A stretch of 7,635 bases of DNA from an uncultured Oscillospiraceae bacterium (GCA_934597345.1 CAKTRJ010000057.1:1-7635); one strand, 5' to 3'; positions 1 to 6,010 are shown, counted from the stretch's first letter. Notes: a model not told the origin generated them from the letters alone. Program-made: numbers and translations.

Positions 1-495
1 GAGTGCAAGAAGAACGTGGAGATCCTGCATCCCGCTTTCGAGCTGGCTGCCGCTGACATCCACACCGAGGTCACCGAAACCGTCAAGGCCGCCAAGAAGC
101 TGGTGGACCTGATCGGCGCTGACTTCATCGTATCCGTGGGCCGTGGTATCTCCAAGGACGTGGAGAAGGGCATCGCTCTGGCCGAGGAGCTGGCTGAGGT
201 TCTGGGCGGTGTCGTGGGTTCTTCCCGCGCCTGCGTGGACGCCGGCTGGATCTCCGCTGACCATCAGGTGGGCCAGACCGGTAAGACCGTCCATCCCAAG
301 GTCTACATTGCTCTGGGTATCTCCGGCGCCATCCAGCACAAGGCTGGTATGCAGGATTCCGAGTGCATCATCGCCGTCAACAAGAACGAGACCGCTCCCA
401 TCTTCGAGGTTGCCGACTACGGCATCACCGGCGACCTGTTCAAGGTCGTTCCCGAGCTGATCGAGTCCATCAAGGCCGCCAAGGCTGCCAAGTAA
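1..495 (+). CDS. etfA: Electron transfer flavoprotein alpha subunit, C-terminal part (5' truncated by window edge)
   Basis: EtfA pairs with EtfB to form the soluble FAD-carrying electron carrier that links acyl-CoA dehydrogenases to other redox partners; in butyrate-forming Clostridia the complex takes part in flavin-based electron bifurcation. The frame is open from base 1 (it reads E-C-K-K-N-V-E), so the gene begins outside the window and only the last 164 residues are seen. This is the FAD-binding domain: SVGRGI near residue 40, [11 protein letters not shown] near 74-84, the loop [20 protein letters not shown], then [10 protein letters not shown] and IIAVNKN, all hallmarks of EtfA. The C-terminus is Lys/Ala-rich. 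The GTG at 16 is not a real start. EtfB and a dehydrogenase would be expected upstream, outside the window. A strong terminator follows 20 bases after the stop, so etfA is the last gene of its operon. The family assignment is secure; the physiological partner is inference. Confidence 0.95.
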   Translation, partial: ECKKNVEILHPAFELAAADIHTEVTETVKAAKKLVDLIGADFIVSVGRGISKDVEKGIALAEELAEVLGGVVGSSRACVDAGWISADHQVGQTGKTVHPKVYIALGISGAIQHKAGMQDSECIIAVNKNETAPIFEVADYGITGDLFKVVPELIESIKAAKAAK

Positions 496-515
496 GGTTT
501 CGCTCAACAAGCATC

Positions 516-550
516 AAAAAGGCTGTCCGGTTCCACCGGACAGCCTTTTT
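516..550 (+). terminator. Rho-independent terminator of the etfA operon
   Basis: A perfect 15-bp inverted repeat (arms 516-530 and 536-550, loop TTCCA) has a GC-rich core GGCTGTCCGG flanked by A5 on the left and T5 on the right. It starts 20 bases after the etfA stop. The A/T flanks make it potentially active in both directions. Confidence 0.9.
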
Positions 551-568
551 GCATGTGGCATGCTGTGG

Positions 569-590
569 ATGCATAAGAAGATTTATGCAT
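569..590. repeat. Perfect 8-bp inverted repeat in etfA-downstream spacer
   Basis: ATGCATAA (569-576) and TTATGCAT (583-590) are perfect inverted copies separated by GAAGAT. A second small palindrome, GCATG-tgg-CATGC, lies at 551-563. The stretch is rich in GCAT words. It could be an operator or simply low-complexity spacer; no protein can be assigned to it. Confidence 0.4.
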
Positions 591-608
591 ATTCTGCATC
601 GTTTTGCA

Positions 609-706
609 TTGATTTTGTGCCGTAACAAGGCGATTTCATGTCACAGATGGGCATTTTCATGCCACAGCGGGGCAATTTGATGTCAGAACCACGCATTTTC
701 TTGACG
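609..706. repeat. Array of degenerate 21-bp direct repeats upstream of a promoter
   Basis: Units start at 609, 630, 651, 672 and 693, exactly 21 bp apart. The clearest units share a core close to GGCATTTTCATGYCACAG: the 630 unit has GATTTCATGTCACAG, the 651 unit CATTTTCATGCCACAG, the 672 unit CAATTTGATGTCAG. The 609 unit (ATTTTGTGCC) and the 693 unit (CATTTTCTTGAC) are weaker, and a faint copy may start at 588 (ATTCTGCATC). The last unit contains the TTGACG -35 box of the next gene. Twenty-one bp is two helical turns, so the boxes face the same side of the DNA, as expected for regulator sites. Multiple short repeats of this look also occur at ends of IS21-family elements, so a decayed insertion-sequence end is an alternative. 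The reverse strand would read as a 7-residue peptide repeat, which is a consequence of the period and not a supported gene. Confidence 0.65.
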
Positions 707-729
707 TTGCCGCTGCTTTCCGGTATAAT
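701..729 (+). promoter_or_regulatory. Sigma-70/A-type promoter of the small membrane protein gene
   Basis: TTGACG (701-706) and a perfect TATAAT (724-729) are separated by 17 bp. Transcription should start near 736, giving a leader of only about 20 bases that begins almost at the AAGGAGG ribosome site (743-749). It is the best promoter in the window. Confidence 0.88.
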
Positions 730-756
730 GGAAGCAACAAAGAAGGAGGATACTCG

Positions 757-966
757 ATGGAATATTTTGCCATGATCGGCCTGCTGTTTGCGCCGGTGGT
801 CTGCCTGCTGTGTACCGGATGGTTTTTCGTCCGCTGGAAGAATGAGCATGAGAATGAAGCGCTGGCCCAGAAGAGCCGCAAGGTCTGCCGCGGTTTCCTG
901 ATCGCCGCCATCGCTTCACTGGTGGTATTCGGCGGCCTGCACCTGATGTTCCCCATTACGCTGTAA
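757..966 (+). CDS. Small two-helix membrane protein of unknown function (69 aa)
   Basis: I do not recognise this protein. It has two hydrophobic segments, about residues 4-27 (from FAMIGLLFAPVV to WFFVRW) and 46-67 (GFLIAAIASLVVFGGLHLMF). A charged middle loop of about 18 residues (KNEHENEALAQKSRKVCR) separates them, so it should be a hairpin in the cytoplasmic membrane, with the basic loop favouring a cytoplasmic location. Cys16, Cys19 and Cys44 are present. The gene is supported by an AAGGAGG ribosome site seven bases before the ATG, a near-consensus promoter at 701-729 and a dedicated terminator at 993-1016, which together define a monocistronic unit. The overlapping reverse-strand reading frames have no comparable signals and are discounted. 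Function is unknown; the repeat array upstream suggests regulated expression. Confidence 0.85.
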   Translation: MEYFAMIGLLFAPVVCLLCTGWFFVRWKNEHENEALAQKSRKVCRGFLIAAIASLVVFGGLHLMFPITL

Positions 967-992
967 AAACAGGGAAGTTCACTTACTCCGTA

Positions 993-1016
993 AAAAGCCG
1001 CCGCCAGGCGGCTTTT
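993..1016 (+). terminator. Rho-independent terminator of the small membrane protein gene
   Basis: AAAAGCCGCC (993-1002) and GGCGGCTTTT (1007-1016) form a perfect 10-bp stem with a GCCA loop, 26 bases after the stop codon. It is symmetric enough to act in both directions. Confidence 0.88.
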
Positions 1017-1025
1017 CTCATGCCC

Positions 1026-1063
1026 GTTGCCCAGAAATGGGCAACTATTTTTTTGCCCATTTC
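1026..1063 (+). promoter_or_regulatory. Two mutually exclusive hairpins upstream of the recombinase gene
   Basis: Hairpin A is a perfect 8-bp stem, GTTGCCCA (1026-1033) with TGGGCAAC (1038-1045), closed by a GAAA (GNRA) tetraloop and followed by TA and seven T, which resembles an intrinsic terminator. Hairpin B is a perfect 11-bp stem, GAAATGGGCAA (1034-1044) with TTGCCCATTTC (1053-1063), which uses A's loop and right arm and absorbs the T tract. Only one can form at a time, the arrangement of an attenuator. It would matter for the recombinase only if transcription enters from upstream. A weak -10-like TAGAAT at 1072-1077 lacks a good -35. The DNA could instead be protein-binding repeats for the recombinase. 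Confidence 0.45.
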
Positions 1064-1089
1064 CATAGGTGTAGAATCAGAACACATGA

Positions 1090-1734
<645 letters not shown>

Positions 1735-1754
1735 GGAAAAGTACGGATAATTTG

Positions 1755-1793
1755 GAAAGGTGTACTTTTGCAAATTGCAAAGATACACCTTTC
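1755..1793. repeat. 39-bp near-perfect palindrome immediately after the recombinase gene
   Basis: The 19-bp arms 1755-1773 and 1775-1793 are reverse complements except at two adjacent positions (CT against TC), around a central A. The outer part is GAAAGGTGTA with TACACCTTTC and the centre is TTGCAAATTGCAA. It lies 21 bases after the recombinase stop in AT-rich DNA. The RNA form could be a hairpin, but no T tract follows, so a terminator is unlikely. A competing short stem, AAAAGTAC (1737-1744) with GTACTTTT (1762-1769), also exists. Size and two-fold symmetry suit a recombinase or dimeric regulator site; that role is inference. Confidence 0.6.
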
Positions 1794-1938
1794 ATAATAC
1801 AAGTATACAGGAATTGGCTGATTTTTCAAGGATGAAATGAGCGGTTCATTGTAGAAAAATGCTGTTTTGAATTGTACGCTTTAACAAATGAGAGGGGCAT
1901 AATCATGTTATAGAATATTATGGGAGATGTGATATACA

Positions 1939-1951
1939 CAAGTTATACTTG
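1939..1951. promoter_or_regulatory. Small palindrome ahead of the lipoprotein gene
   Basis: CAAGT-TAT-ACTTG is a perfect 13-bp palindrome 14 bases before the GGAGAG ribosome site of the lipoprotein gene. CAAGTATA at 1799-1806 is an inverted partner of TATACTTG (1944-1951), 137 bases away. No convincing promoter was found between 1794 and 1964: TTGTAC (1872) and CATAAT (1898) are spaced 20 bp apart, too far for a good one. Confidence 0.25.
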
Positions 1952-1976
1952 GGCATGAAAGATTGGAGAGAGTAAA

Positions 1977-3200
1977 ATGAAAAGAGCCTTTTTACCGCTT
2001 GTACTACTTAGTGTGGTGGCTGCCATATTACTAATCGGCTGTGGAAAAACTTCTTCGTCGGGGGAAGATAGTTCTTTTACAGAGCCTTCGTCATCAGCAA
2101 AAGATACCCCTGTTTCATATTGGAACGGTACAACTGCTTTCTTCTTCGAGGAGGGGGCAGGCACAAGCGACTCTCCCTATATCATTTCTTCGGCGGAAGA
2201 GCTTGCATACCTTTCAGAGCAAGTCAATAGAGGTGAAACTTATCCGGGGCAGTATTTTTCTTTGGAAGCTGATATTGTCCTGAATGAAATTACGGACTCC
2301 GGCGAATTTGTAGCTGAGCCGTATCAATGGACACCGATTGGGACAAAGAGTCATCCCTTTGACGGATTTTTCAATGGGAATTACCATACCATTACCGGAA
2401 TGTACATCGACGCAGACACAGAGGAGACCGGAGAATGCTGCCTTGGCCTTTTCGGGTATATTCGCAATGCGAGGATTTCAAATCTCTGTGTCGCACAGAG
2501 CTTGATTAGTTTTTACAACACACAGTATGAAGGTGTGTGCGCGGGAATGGTCGTAGGAAAAACAAGTGCCTCGCCGGGTAATACTACCTATGTAGACTAC
2601 TGTCAGGCTGTAGACGGAGCGATTGTTGGCGTAGGAGACGAAGGTGGTGTTCATATTGGCGGCATCGTAGGATATGTATATAGTTACGTCGGACAACTCC
2701 GCAGTGAAAGTGGAGATACTTCCATCAACACTTGCTGTGCAAGTCGTGTAACCCTTGATGCAGAACTTGATGGCTATGTCGGCGGCATCGTTGGGAGAGC
2801 AAAGAATGTTAGAATATCCGACTGCGTGTTCAGTGGAAGTGTCACCATAGACTATTGGAATGATAGCGGTGGAATTGCTGGAGAATGCTGGGATGCCGTC
2901 ATTTCCAACTCCTGCAGTTTATGTGTAGATTGGGGCGGCCTGGATGAAAACACAAGCGGACACCGCGGCGCGATTGTTTCCGATTGCAATGATTCCACCG
3001 TTATCAGCTGTTTCTATGCACAGGGGGATATTCGGGAGGCTGTTGGCAGTTTGGACGGAGGTTCTGTTAGCGGGAATAGCGCGGTCCCGTTTTCTACCAT
3101 ATCAGATCCAGAATGGCTGCATGAACTGTTTCCTGATATTGTGGACGACGGAAATGGACAGCCGTGTCTGCAAATGTTCTTGTCCGGTGGACTGGAATAA
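1977..3200 (+). CDS. Secreted lipoprotein with GLUG-type beta-helix repeats
   Basis: This is a 407-residue predicted surface lipoprotein of unknown function. It has a basic start (MKR), a hydrophobic segment to about residue 20 and the lipobox LIGC with the lipidated Cys22, followed by a Ser-rich linker to about residue 45. The next part, GTSDSPYIISSAEELAYLSEQVNRG (63-86 region) and FSLEADIVLN, then PFDGFFNGNYHTITGMYI (127-144), is the usual opening of GLUG-motif adhesin-like proteins. Gly-rich strand repeats follow: GLFGYIRNARISNL (157-170), GGIVGYV (228-234), GGIVGRAKNVRISDC (269-283) and GGIAGECWDAVIS (298-310). The tail DGNGQPCLQMF is also typical. Fourteen cysteines after Cys22 is unusual for such a protein. 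ATG follows GGAGAG by six bases. The gene is visibly AT-richer than its neighbours, suggesting transfer. It shares the block with the recombinase, but 242 bases and a palindrome separate them. A substrate or binding partner cannot be named. Confidence 0.82.
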   Translation: MKRAFLPLVLLSVVAAILLIGCGKTSSSGEDSSFTEPSSSAKDTPVSYWNGTTAFFFEEGAGTSDSPYIISSAEELAYLSEQVNRGETYPGQYFSLEADIVLNEITDSGEFVAEPYQWTPIGTKSHPFDGFFNGNYHTITGMYIDADTEETGECCLGLFGYIRNARISNLCVAQSLISFYNTQYEGVCAGMVVGKTSASPGNTTYVDYCQAVDGAIVGVGDEGGVHIGGIVGYVYSYVGQLRSESGDTSINTCCASRVTLDAELDGYVGGIVGRAKNVRISDCVFSGSVTIDYWNDSGGIAGECWDAVISNSCSLCVDWGGLDENTSGHRGAIVSDCNDSTVISCFYAQGDIREAVGSLDGGSVSGNSAVPFSTISDPEWLHELFPDIVDDGNGQPCLQMFLSGGLE

Positions 3201-3202
3201 AG

Positions 3203-3238
3203 CGTAAGGCGGGACGATGTGGGCATCGCCCCCTACGG
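3203..3238. repeat. GC-rich palindrome (dispersed-repeat type), right copy
   Basis: This is an imperfect palindrome: CGTA (3203-3206) with TACG (3234-3237), GGG (3211-3213) with CCC (3230-3232), and CGATG (3215-3219) with CATCG (3224-3228) around TGGG. It follows the lipoprotein stop by two bases. It resembles the 1092-1119 element, also ending CCC-CTACGG followed by A-rich sequence. Together they bracket the recombinase and lipoprotein genes. Confidence 0.5.
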
Positions 3239-3243
3239 AAATA

Positions 3244-3275
3244 AAAAATGAGACTGCATTGGCAGTCTCATTTTT
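3244..3275. terminator. Bidirectional terminator between convergent genes
   Basis: AAAAATGAGACTGC (3244-3257) and GCAGTCTCATTTTT (3262-3275) form a perfect 14-bp stem with a four-base ATTG loop. T tracts are present on both strands. It serves the lipoprotein gene on the + strand and the DUF436 gene (stop at 3296) on the - strand. Confidence 0.9.
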
Positions 3276-3295
3276 ATCATATTCAGGAGACAATA

Positions 3296-3901
3296 TCAAT
3301 CTTCAAACACGGGATAGCCGTCTTTCAGGCTCTCGTCATAGATGGCTCTCTCGCCGCCGATGAACTTGGGGCGGACACGGGCGGCCAACACAATGGCCTG
3401 GCCGATGTGGTTCTGCTGGAGACGGACGGGAACGGCCACCTTCTTCAGATGCATGCCGATCAGCGTGCCGCCGATGTCAAGGCCCGCGTCGGCCTTGATC
3501 TCCTCCAGTGCCACGGGATGGCGGAAGCTGTGATAGGCGGCGGTGGCAAAGGAGCTACCGGCCTTGGGCTGGGGCATCACGTTGACGATCTCGCCATTGG
3601 GGACGGCCTCGTGCTCCACAATCAGGGCGCGGTTCAGATGCTCGCAGCACTGGGCGGCGATGTAGACGCCCATGGAAGCGAACACGCTGTTCAAGCCCTC
3701 GAAGATGGCATTGGCCACTTCGGGGGTGGACCAACTGCCCACGTTGTGGCCCACCACCTCGCTGGTGGAGCAGCCCACCACCACGATCTGGCCCTTGTGG
3801 AGTCTGGCGACCTCGGCCAGCTGACGGGCGGCGTTGGCGGCTTCTTCCTTCACCTGTACCAGAAGGTTCTTATTCTCTACGTCATGAACGGTTCCTGCCA
3901 T
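3296..3901 (-). CDS. DUF436 / TIGR01440 family protein (YwlG-type)
   Basis: This is a 201-residue member of the DUF436 family, which includes Bacillus subtilis YwlG; no biochemical role is established that I know of. Family marks, numbered from the chosen start: VVVGCSTSEVVG (40-51), CCEHLNRALIVE (85-96), PKAGSSFATAAY (112-123), DIGGTLIGMHLKKVAVPVR (142-160) and RPKFIGGERA (177-186). The conserved Cys, His, Glu and Gly-rich positions suggest a small-molecule or enzyme fold. It has no signal peptide or membrane segment, so it is cytoplasmic. A longer reading from a GTG at 3910 is possible, but that GTG lies inside the GAGGTG ribosome site; the ATG at 3901 is correctly spaced. It has its own promoter (3985-4013), a hairpin leader and a cre-like palindrome. 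It lies downstream of the S-component gene on the same strand and could also be read through from it. The family call is firm; the function is unknown. Confidence 0.9.
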   Translation of the reverse strand: MAGTVHDVENKNLLVQVKEEAANAARQLAEVARLHKGQIVVVGCSTSEVVGHNVGSWSTPEVANAIFEGLNSVFASMGVYIAAQCCEHLNRALIVEHEAVPNGEIVNVMPQPKAGSSFATAAYHSFRHPVALEEIKADAGLDIGGTLIGMHLKKVAVPVRLQQNHIGQAIVLAARVRPKFIGGERAIYDESLKDGYPVFED

Positions 3902-3907
3902 AAAAAA

Positions 3908-3913
3908 CACCTC
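3908..3913 (-). promoter_or_regulatory. Ribosome binding site that fixes the DUF436 start
   Basis: GAGGTG on the - strand is followed by six T and then ATG (3901-3899). The upstream in-frame GTG (3910-3908) is part of this site and would have no ribosome site of its own. Confidence 0.75.
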
Positions 3914-3925
3914 ATTTCAACGTAT

Positions 3926-3940
3926 TGGAAAGCGCTTTGC
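3926..3940. promoter_or_regulatory. cre-like (LacI/CcpA-type) palindrome in the DUF436 leader
   Basis: TGGAAAGCGCTTTGC contains the perfect 10-bp palindrome AAAGCGCTTT and matches the core GAAARCGYTT of catabolite-responsive elements, which bind CcpA and related LacI-family regulators at a central CG. It lies about 40 bases after the predicted transcription start, a position suited to a roadblock repressor. The final part of the consensus (WC) is matched imperfectly. The regulator's identity is inference. Confidence 0.45.
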
Positions 3941-3971
3941 GGACTCGCTGCCAAATCCGGCAGCGAGTCCG
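3940..3971 (-). promoter_or_regulatory. Strong hairpin in the DUF436 leader
   Basis: CGGACTCGCTGCC (3940-3952) and GGCAGCGAGTCCG (3959-3971) form a perfect 13-bp stem with a six-base loop. It lies between the predicted start of transcription near 3978 and the ATG at 3901. On the - strand no T tract follows, so it is not a standard terminator for the S-component gene. It could stabilise the transcript, act in attenuation, or block read-through weakly. Confidence 0.55.
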
Positions 3972-3984
3972 ACTCATTGACAGT

Positions 3985-4013
3985 ATTATACCACAGTTAC
4001 ACCTTTTCTGCAA
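3985..4013 (-). promoter_or_regulatory. Promoter of the DUF436 gene
   Basis: On the - strand TTGCAG (4013-4008) and a perfect TATAAT (3990-3985) are 17 bp apart. It overlaps the stop codon end of the S-component gene. The start should be near 3978, giving a leader of about 77 bases that holds the hairpin and cre-like site. Confidence 0.7.
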
Positions 4014-4500
4014 TACGGGTCTTTTGGGTGACCTTCAGCAGCACGAAGCCGATGACCAGACCCATGGCGGCCTGCACCAAATTGCCGGGGATGCTGGCGG
4101 CGGCGCCGATGCCCTTGCCCAGCAGCAGACCGGCATAGGCAAAGTAGCCCACCACCATGATGATCTCGCCCACCACGCCGCTGACGATGACGGCCACATT
4201 GGTGCGGCCCATGGCATTGAAGATGAGGGCGGCCACCAGCGCGTCAAGACCCTTGATGATAAAGGTGCCGGGGGCATAGTAGCCATAGCCGGACAGCAGG
4301 TCGGTCAGCATGGAGCCGATACCGGCGGCGGCACCGCCGTACCACGGACCCAGCAGCCAGCCGGACAGCAGCACGAAGCAGTCGCCCAGATTCACATAAC
4401 CGTTCATGGGGGAGGGGATCTGGATCACCATGGTGGCCACATAGGTCAAAGCGGCCATCAACGCGCTGACCACCAGTTTACGAATTTTTTTATCAGACAT
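3997..4500 (-). CDS. ECF transporter S-component (HmpT/PdxU-like vitamin uptake protein)
   Basis: This 167-residue integral membrane protein is the substrate-binding S-component of an energy-coupling-factor transporter, which captures a vitamin and works with a shared EcfA-EcfA'-EcfT module encoded elsewhere. It has about six hydrophobic segments. Helix 1 (KLVVSALMAALTYVATMV) carries the AxxxA contact motif (Ala13, Ala17). IPSPMNGYVNLGDCFVLLSGWLLGPWYGGAAAGIGSMLTDLLSGY (28-72) is characteristic of the HmpT/DUF1393-type subgroup, as is APGTFIIKGLDAL (76-88). A longer reading from 4569 is rejected because AAGGAGG at 4515-4509 is eight bases before the ATG at 4500. The gene diverges from a MocR regulator of PdxR type. 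That context suggests regulation by pyridoxal phosphate and uptake of a vitamin B6 form; hydroxymethylpyrimidine or another vitamin remains possible. The S-component call is firm, the substrate is inference. Confidence 0.88.
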   Translation of the reverse strand: MSDKKIRKLVVSALMAALTYVATMVIQIPSPMNGYVNLGDCFVLLSGWLLGPWYGGAAAGIGSMLTDLLSGYGYYAPGTFIIKGLDALVAALIFNAMGRTNVAVIVSGVVGEIIMVVGYFAYAGLLLGKGIGAAASIPGNLVQAAMGLVIGFVLLKVTQKTRIAEKV

Positions 4501-4508
4501 TGTCATTG

Positions 4509-4515
4509 CCTCCTT
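4509..4515 (-). promoter_or_regulatory. Ribosome binding site that fixes the S-component start
   Basis: AAGGAGG on the - strand is eight bases before the ATG at 4500-4498. The nearby ATG at 4506 would be only two bases away, and the far upstream start at 4569 has no such site. Confidence 0.8.
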
Positions 4516-4595
4516 GCATTTCTTACTGGAGTGTATTATAGTATTCTTTGGTATTATTAAAATATCCAAAATGAGACAAAATGTGCATACCAGAT
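4516..4595. promoter_or_regulatory. Divergent promoter/operator region between the S-component and mocR
   Basis: The two start codons are 108 bases apart in AT-rich DNA. For the S-component, a perfect TATAAT lies on the - strand at 4540-4535 with a poor -35, as expected of an activator-dependent promoter. For mocR a candidate is TTGCAT (4514-4519) with TATAGT (4538-4543), 18 bp apart, which overlaps it. Possible regulator sites are the direct repeat CAAAATG at 4567-4573 and 4577-4583, one helical turn apart; GTATT at 4533, 4541 and 4551; and the inverted pair TTTGG (4547-4551) with CCAAA (4566-4570). MocR proteins typically bind direct repeats here, repress themselves and control the divergent gene. 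Confidence 0.5.
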
Positions 4596-4600
4596 GGAGG
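4596..4600 (+). promoter_or_regulatory. Ribosome binding site that fixes the mocR start
   Basis: GGAGG lies eight bases before the ATG at 4609. The upstream in-frame ATG at 4594 overlaps this site and has none of its own. Confidence 0.75.
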
Positions 4601-4608
4601 GCGAGGCC

Positions 4609-6006
4609 ATGCTGACCTACACCTTTGAAAAACGCGGCGGCGTGAGCTTATACGAGCAGCTTTACCGCCATATCAAGAGTGATATCCTGTCCGGCGTGCT
4701 GGCGGCGGGGGAGAAGCTGCCCAGCAAGCGGGCGCTGGCGTCCCATCTGGAGGTCAGCGTCATTACGGTAAAAAACGCCTATGAGCAGCTGATCGCCGAG
4801 GGATACATCTGCGGCGTGGAGAAGCGGGGCTACTACGTCATGCGCATCGACCAGCCGCTGACCGCCGCGCCGTCTGCTGCGGCGGAGACCATCGACGAGC
4901 CGCCGGAGCGCCAGTGGTTCATGGATTTCGTCACCAACTCCACCGCCGCCGAGTACTTCCCCTTTGCCACATGGACGAAGCTGCTGCGGCAGACCATACT
5001 GGAGCAGGACACCCGGCTGCTGCGGCCCACGCCCTCCACCGGTGCGCTGGAGCTGCGGCAGGCCATCGCGGATTATCTGCACCAGTTCCGGGGCATGACG
5101 GTGTCGCCCCGGCAGATCATCGTGGGGGCCGGGACGGAGACGCTGTACACGCTGCTGATCCAGCTGCTGGGCCGGGAGAAGTGCTACGCCGTGGAGGATC
5201 CGGGGTACAGCAAGATCGGCCGCATCTATCAGAGCAATCAGGTGCGGCTGCGGCATGTGGCCCTGGACGAGAGCGGCCTTTCCTGTCAGGCGCTGCGGCA
5301 GACGGACGCCGACGTGGTGCATATCTCGCCCAGCCACCACTACCCCACCGGCATCGTCATGCCCATCGCCCGCCGCCATGAGCTGCTGCGCTGGGCCGAC
5401 GAGGGGGAGGGGCGGTACATTCTGGAGGACGACTATGACAGCGAGTTTCGTTTTGTAGGGCGGCCCATTCCTACGCTGTTTTCCGACGACGAGCACCAGC
5501 ATGTCATTTATCTCAACACCTTCTCCAAGACCATCGCGCCGTCCATCCGCATCAGCTATATGCTGCTGCCGCCGCGGCTGCTGGAGGACTATCGGGAGAA
5601 ACTGGGGTTCTACTCCTGCACGGTGTCCAGCTTCGAGCAGTACACGCTGGCGGAGTTTCTGTCACGGGGCCACTATGAGCAGCATCTGAACCGGATGCGC
5701 AAGCGCTATCACCAGAAGCGGGACGCGGTCATCGACTGCATTTTGTCCGGGCCGCTGGCGGGCCGGGCGGAGATCATGGAGCAGGACGCGGGACTGCACT
5801 TTCTGGTGCGGCTGGACACGGCGCTGCCGGATGAGACGCTGCGGCGGCGGGCGGCGAAGCGGGGCTTGCGTCTGGCGCTGCTGTCGGATTACTACCACCA
5901 TGGCGGGGATGCGCCCCACCACGTGCTGGTGGTGAACTATTCCGGCATCGAATTGGAAAAATTACCTCAGGCGCTGGCGCGTCTGGCGGAGATCATCAAG
6001 GAGTGA
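4609..6006 (+). CDS. MocR-family (GntR plus aminotransferase fold) transcriptional regulator, PdxR-like
   Basis: This 465-residue fusion regulator, numbered from the ATG at 4609, begins with a GntR winged helix-turn-helix (about 8-78): VSLYEQLYRHIKSDILSGVLAAGEKLPSKRALASHLEVSVITVKNAYEQLIAEGYI. A linker of about 30 residues follows, then a fold-type I aminotransferase domain that binds pyridoxal phosphate as effector. The expected residues are present: GAGTETLY (174-181), SPSHHYPTG (240-248), EDDYDSEFR (273-281) whose Asp pairs with the cofactor ring, and NTFSKT (303-308) with the cofactor lysine at 307. SYMLLP and the late NYSG motif follow. The longer start at 4594 overlaps the ribosome site and is rejected. 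The closest family type I recognise is PdxR, the activator of vitamin B6 synthesis or uptake. The divergent ECF S-component fits that. Downstream greA-like and lysR genes follow within a few bases, so it leads an operon. Effector identity is inference. Confidence 0.9.
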   Translation: MLTYTFEKRGGVSLYEQLYRHIKSDILSGVLAAGEKLPSKRALASHLEVSVITVKNAYEQLIAEGYICGVEKRGYYVMRIDQPLTAAPSAAAETIDEPPERQWFMDFVTNSTAAEYFPFATWTKLLRQTILEQDTRLLRPTPSTGALELRQAIADYLHQFRGMTVSPRQIIVGAGTETLYTLLIQLLGREKCYAVEDPGYSKIGRIYQSNQVRLRHVALDESGLSCQALRQTDADVVHISPSHHYPTGIVMPIARRHELLRWADEGEGRYILEDDYDSEFRFVGRPIPTLFSDDEHQHVIYLNTFSKTIAPSIRISYMLLPPRLLEDYREKLGFYSCTVSSFEQYTLAEFLSRGHYEQHLNRMRKRYHQKRDAVIDCILSGPLAGRAEIMEQDAGLHFLVRLDTALPDETLRRRAAKRGLRLALLSDYYHHGGDAPHHVLVVNYSGIELEKLPQALARLAEIIKE

Positions 6007-6010
6007 TAGT

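Noticed and set aside
583..956. Reverse-strand reading frames across the small membrane protein and repeat array, one ending in a 7-residue repeat
   Set aside because: They have no ribosome site or promoter and lie opposite a gene with strong signals. The peptide repeat follows automatically from a 21-bp DNA period.
1799..1951. Inverted pair CAAGTATA / TATACTTG flanking the DNA upstream of the lipoprotein gene, as an invertible promoter
   Set aside because: Only 8 bp match and the flanks diverge, and no promoter was found between the arms, so a phase switch is not supported.
3994..4007. AAAGGTGTA on the - strand matching the outer arm of the 39-bp palindrome
   Set aside because: Nine bases in isolation, inside the spacer of a promoter and without the palindrome's other half; likely chance.
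3248..4560. Long + strand frames of 296 and 211 residues opposite the DUF436 and S-component genes
   Set aside because: They are rich in His, Gly, Gln and Ala typical of antisense to GC-rich genes, and both opposite frames are recognised families.
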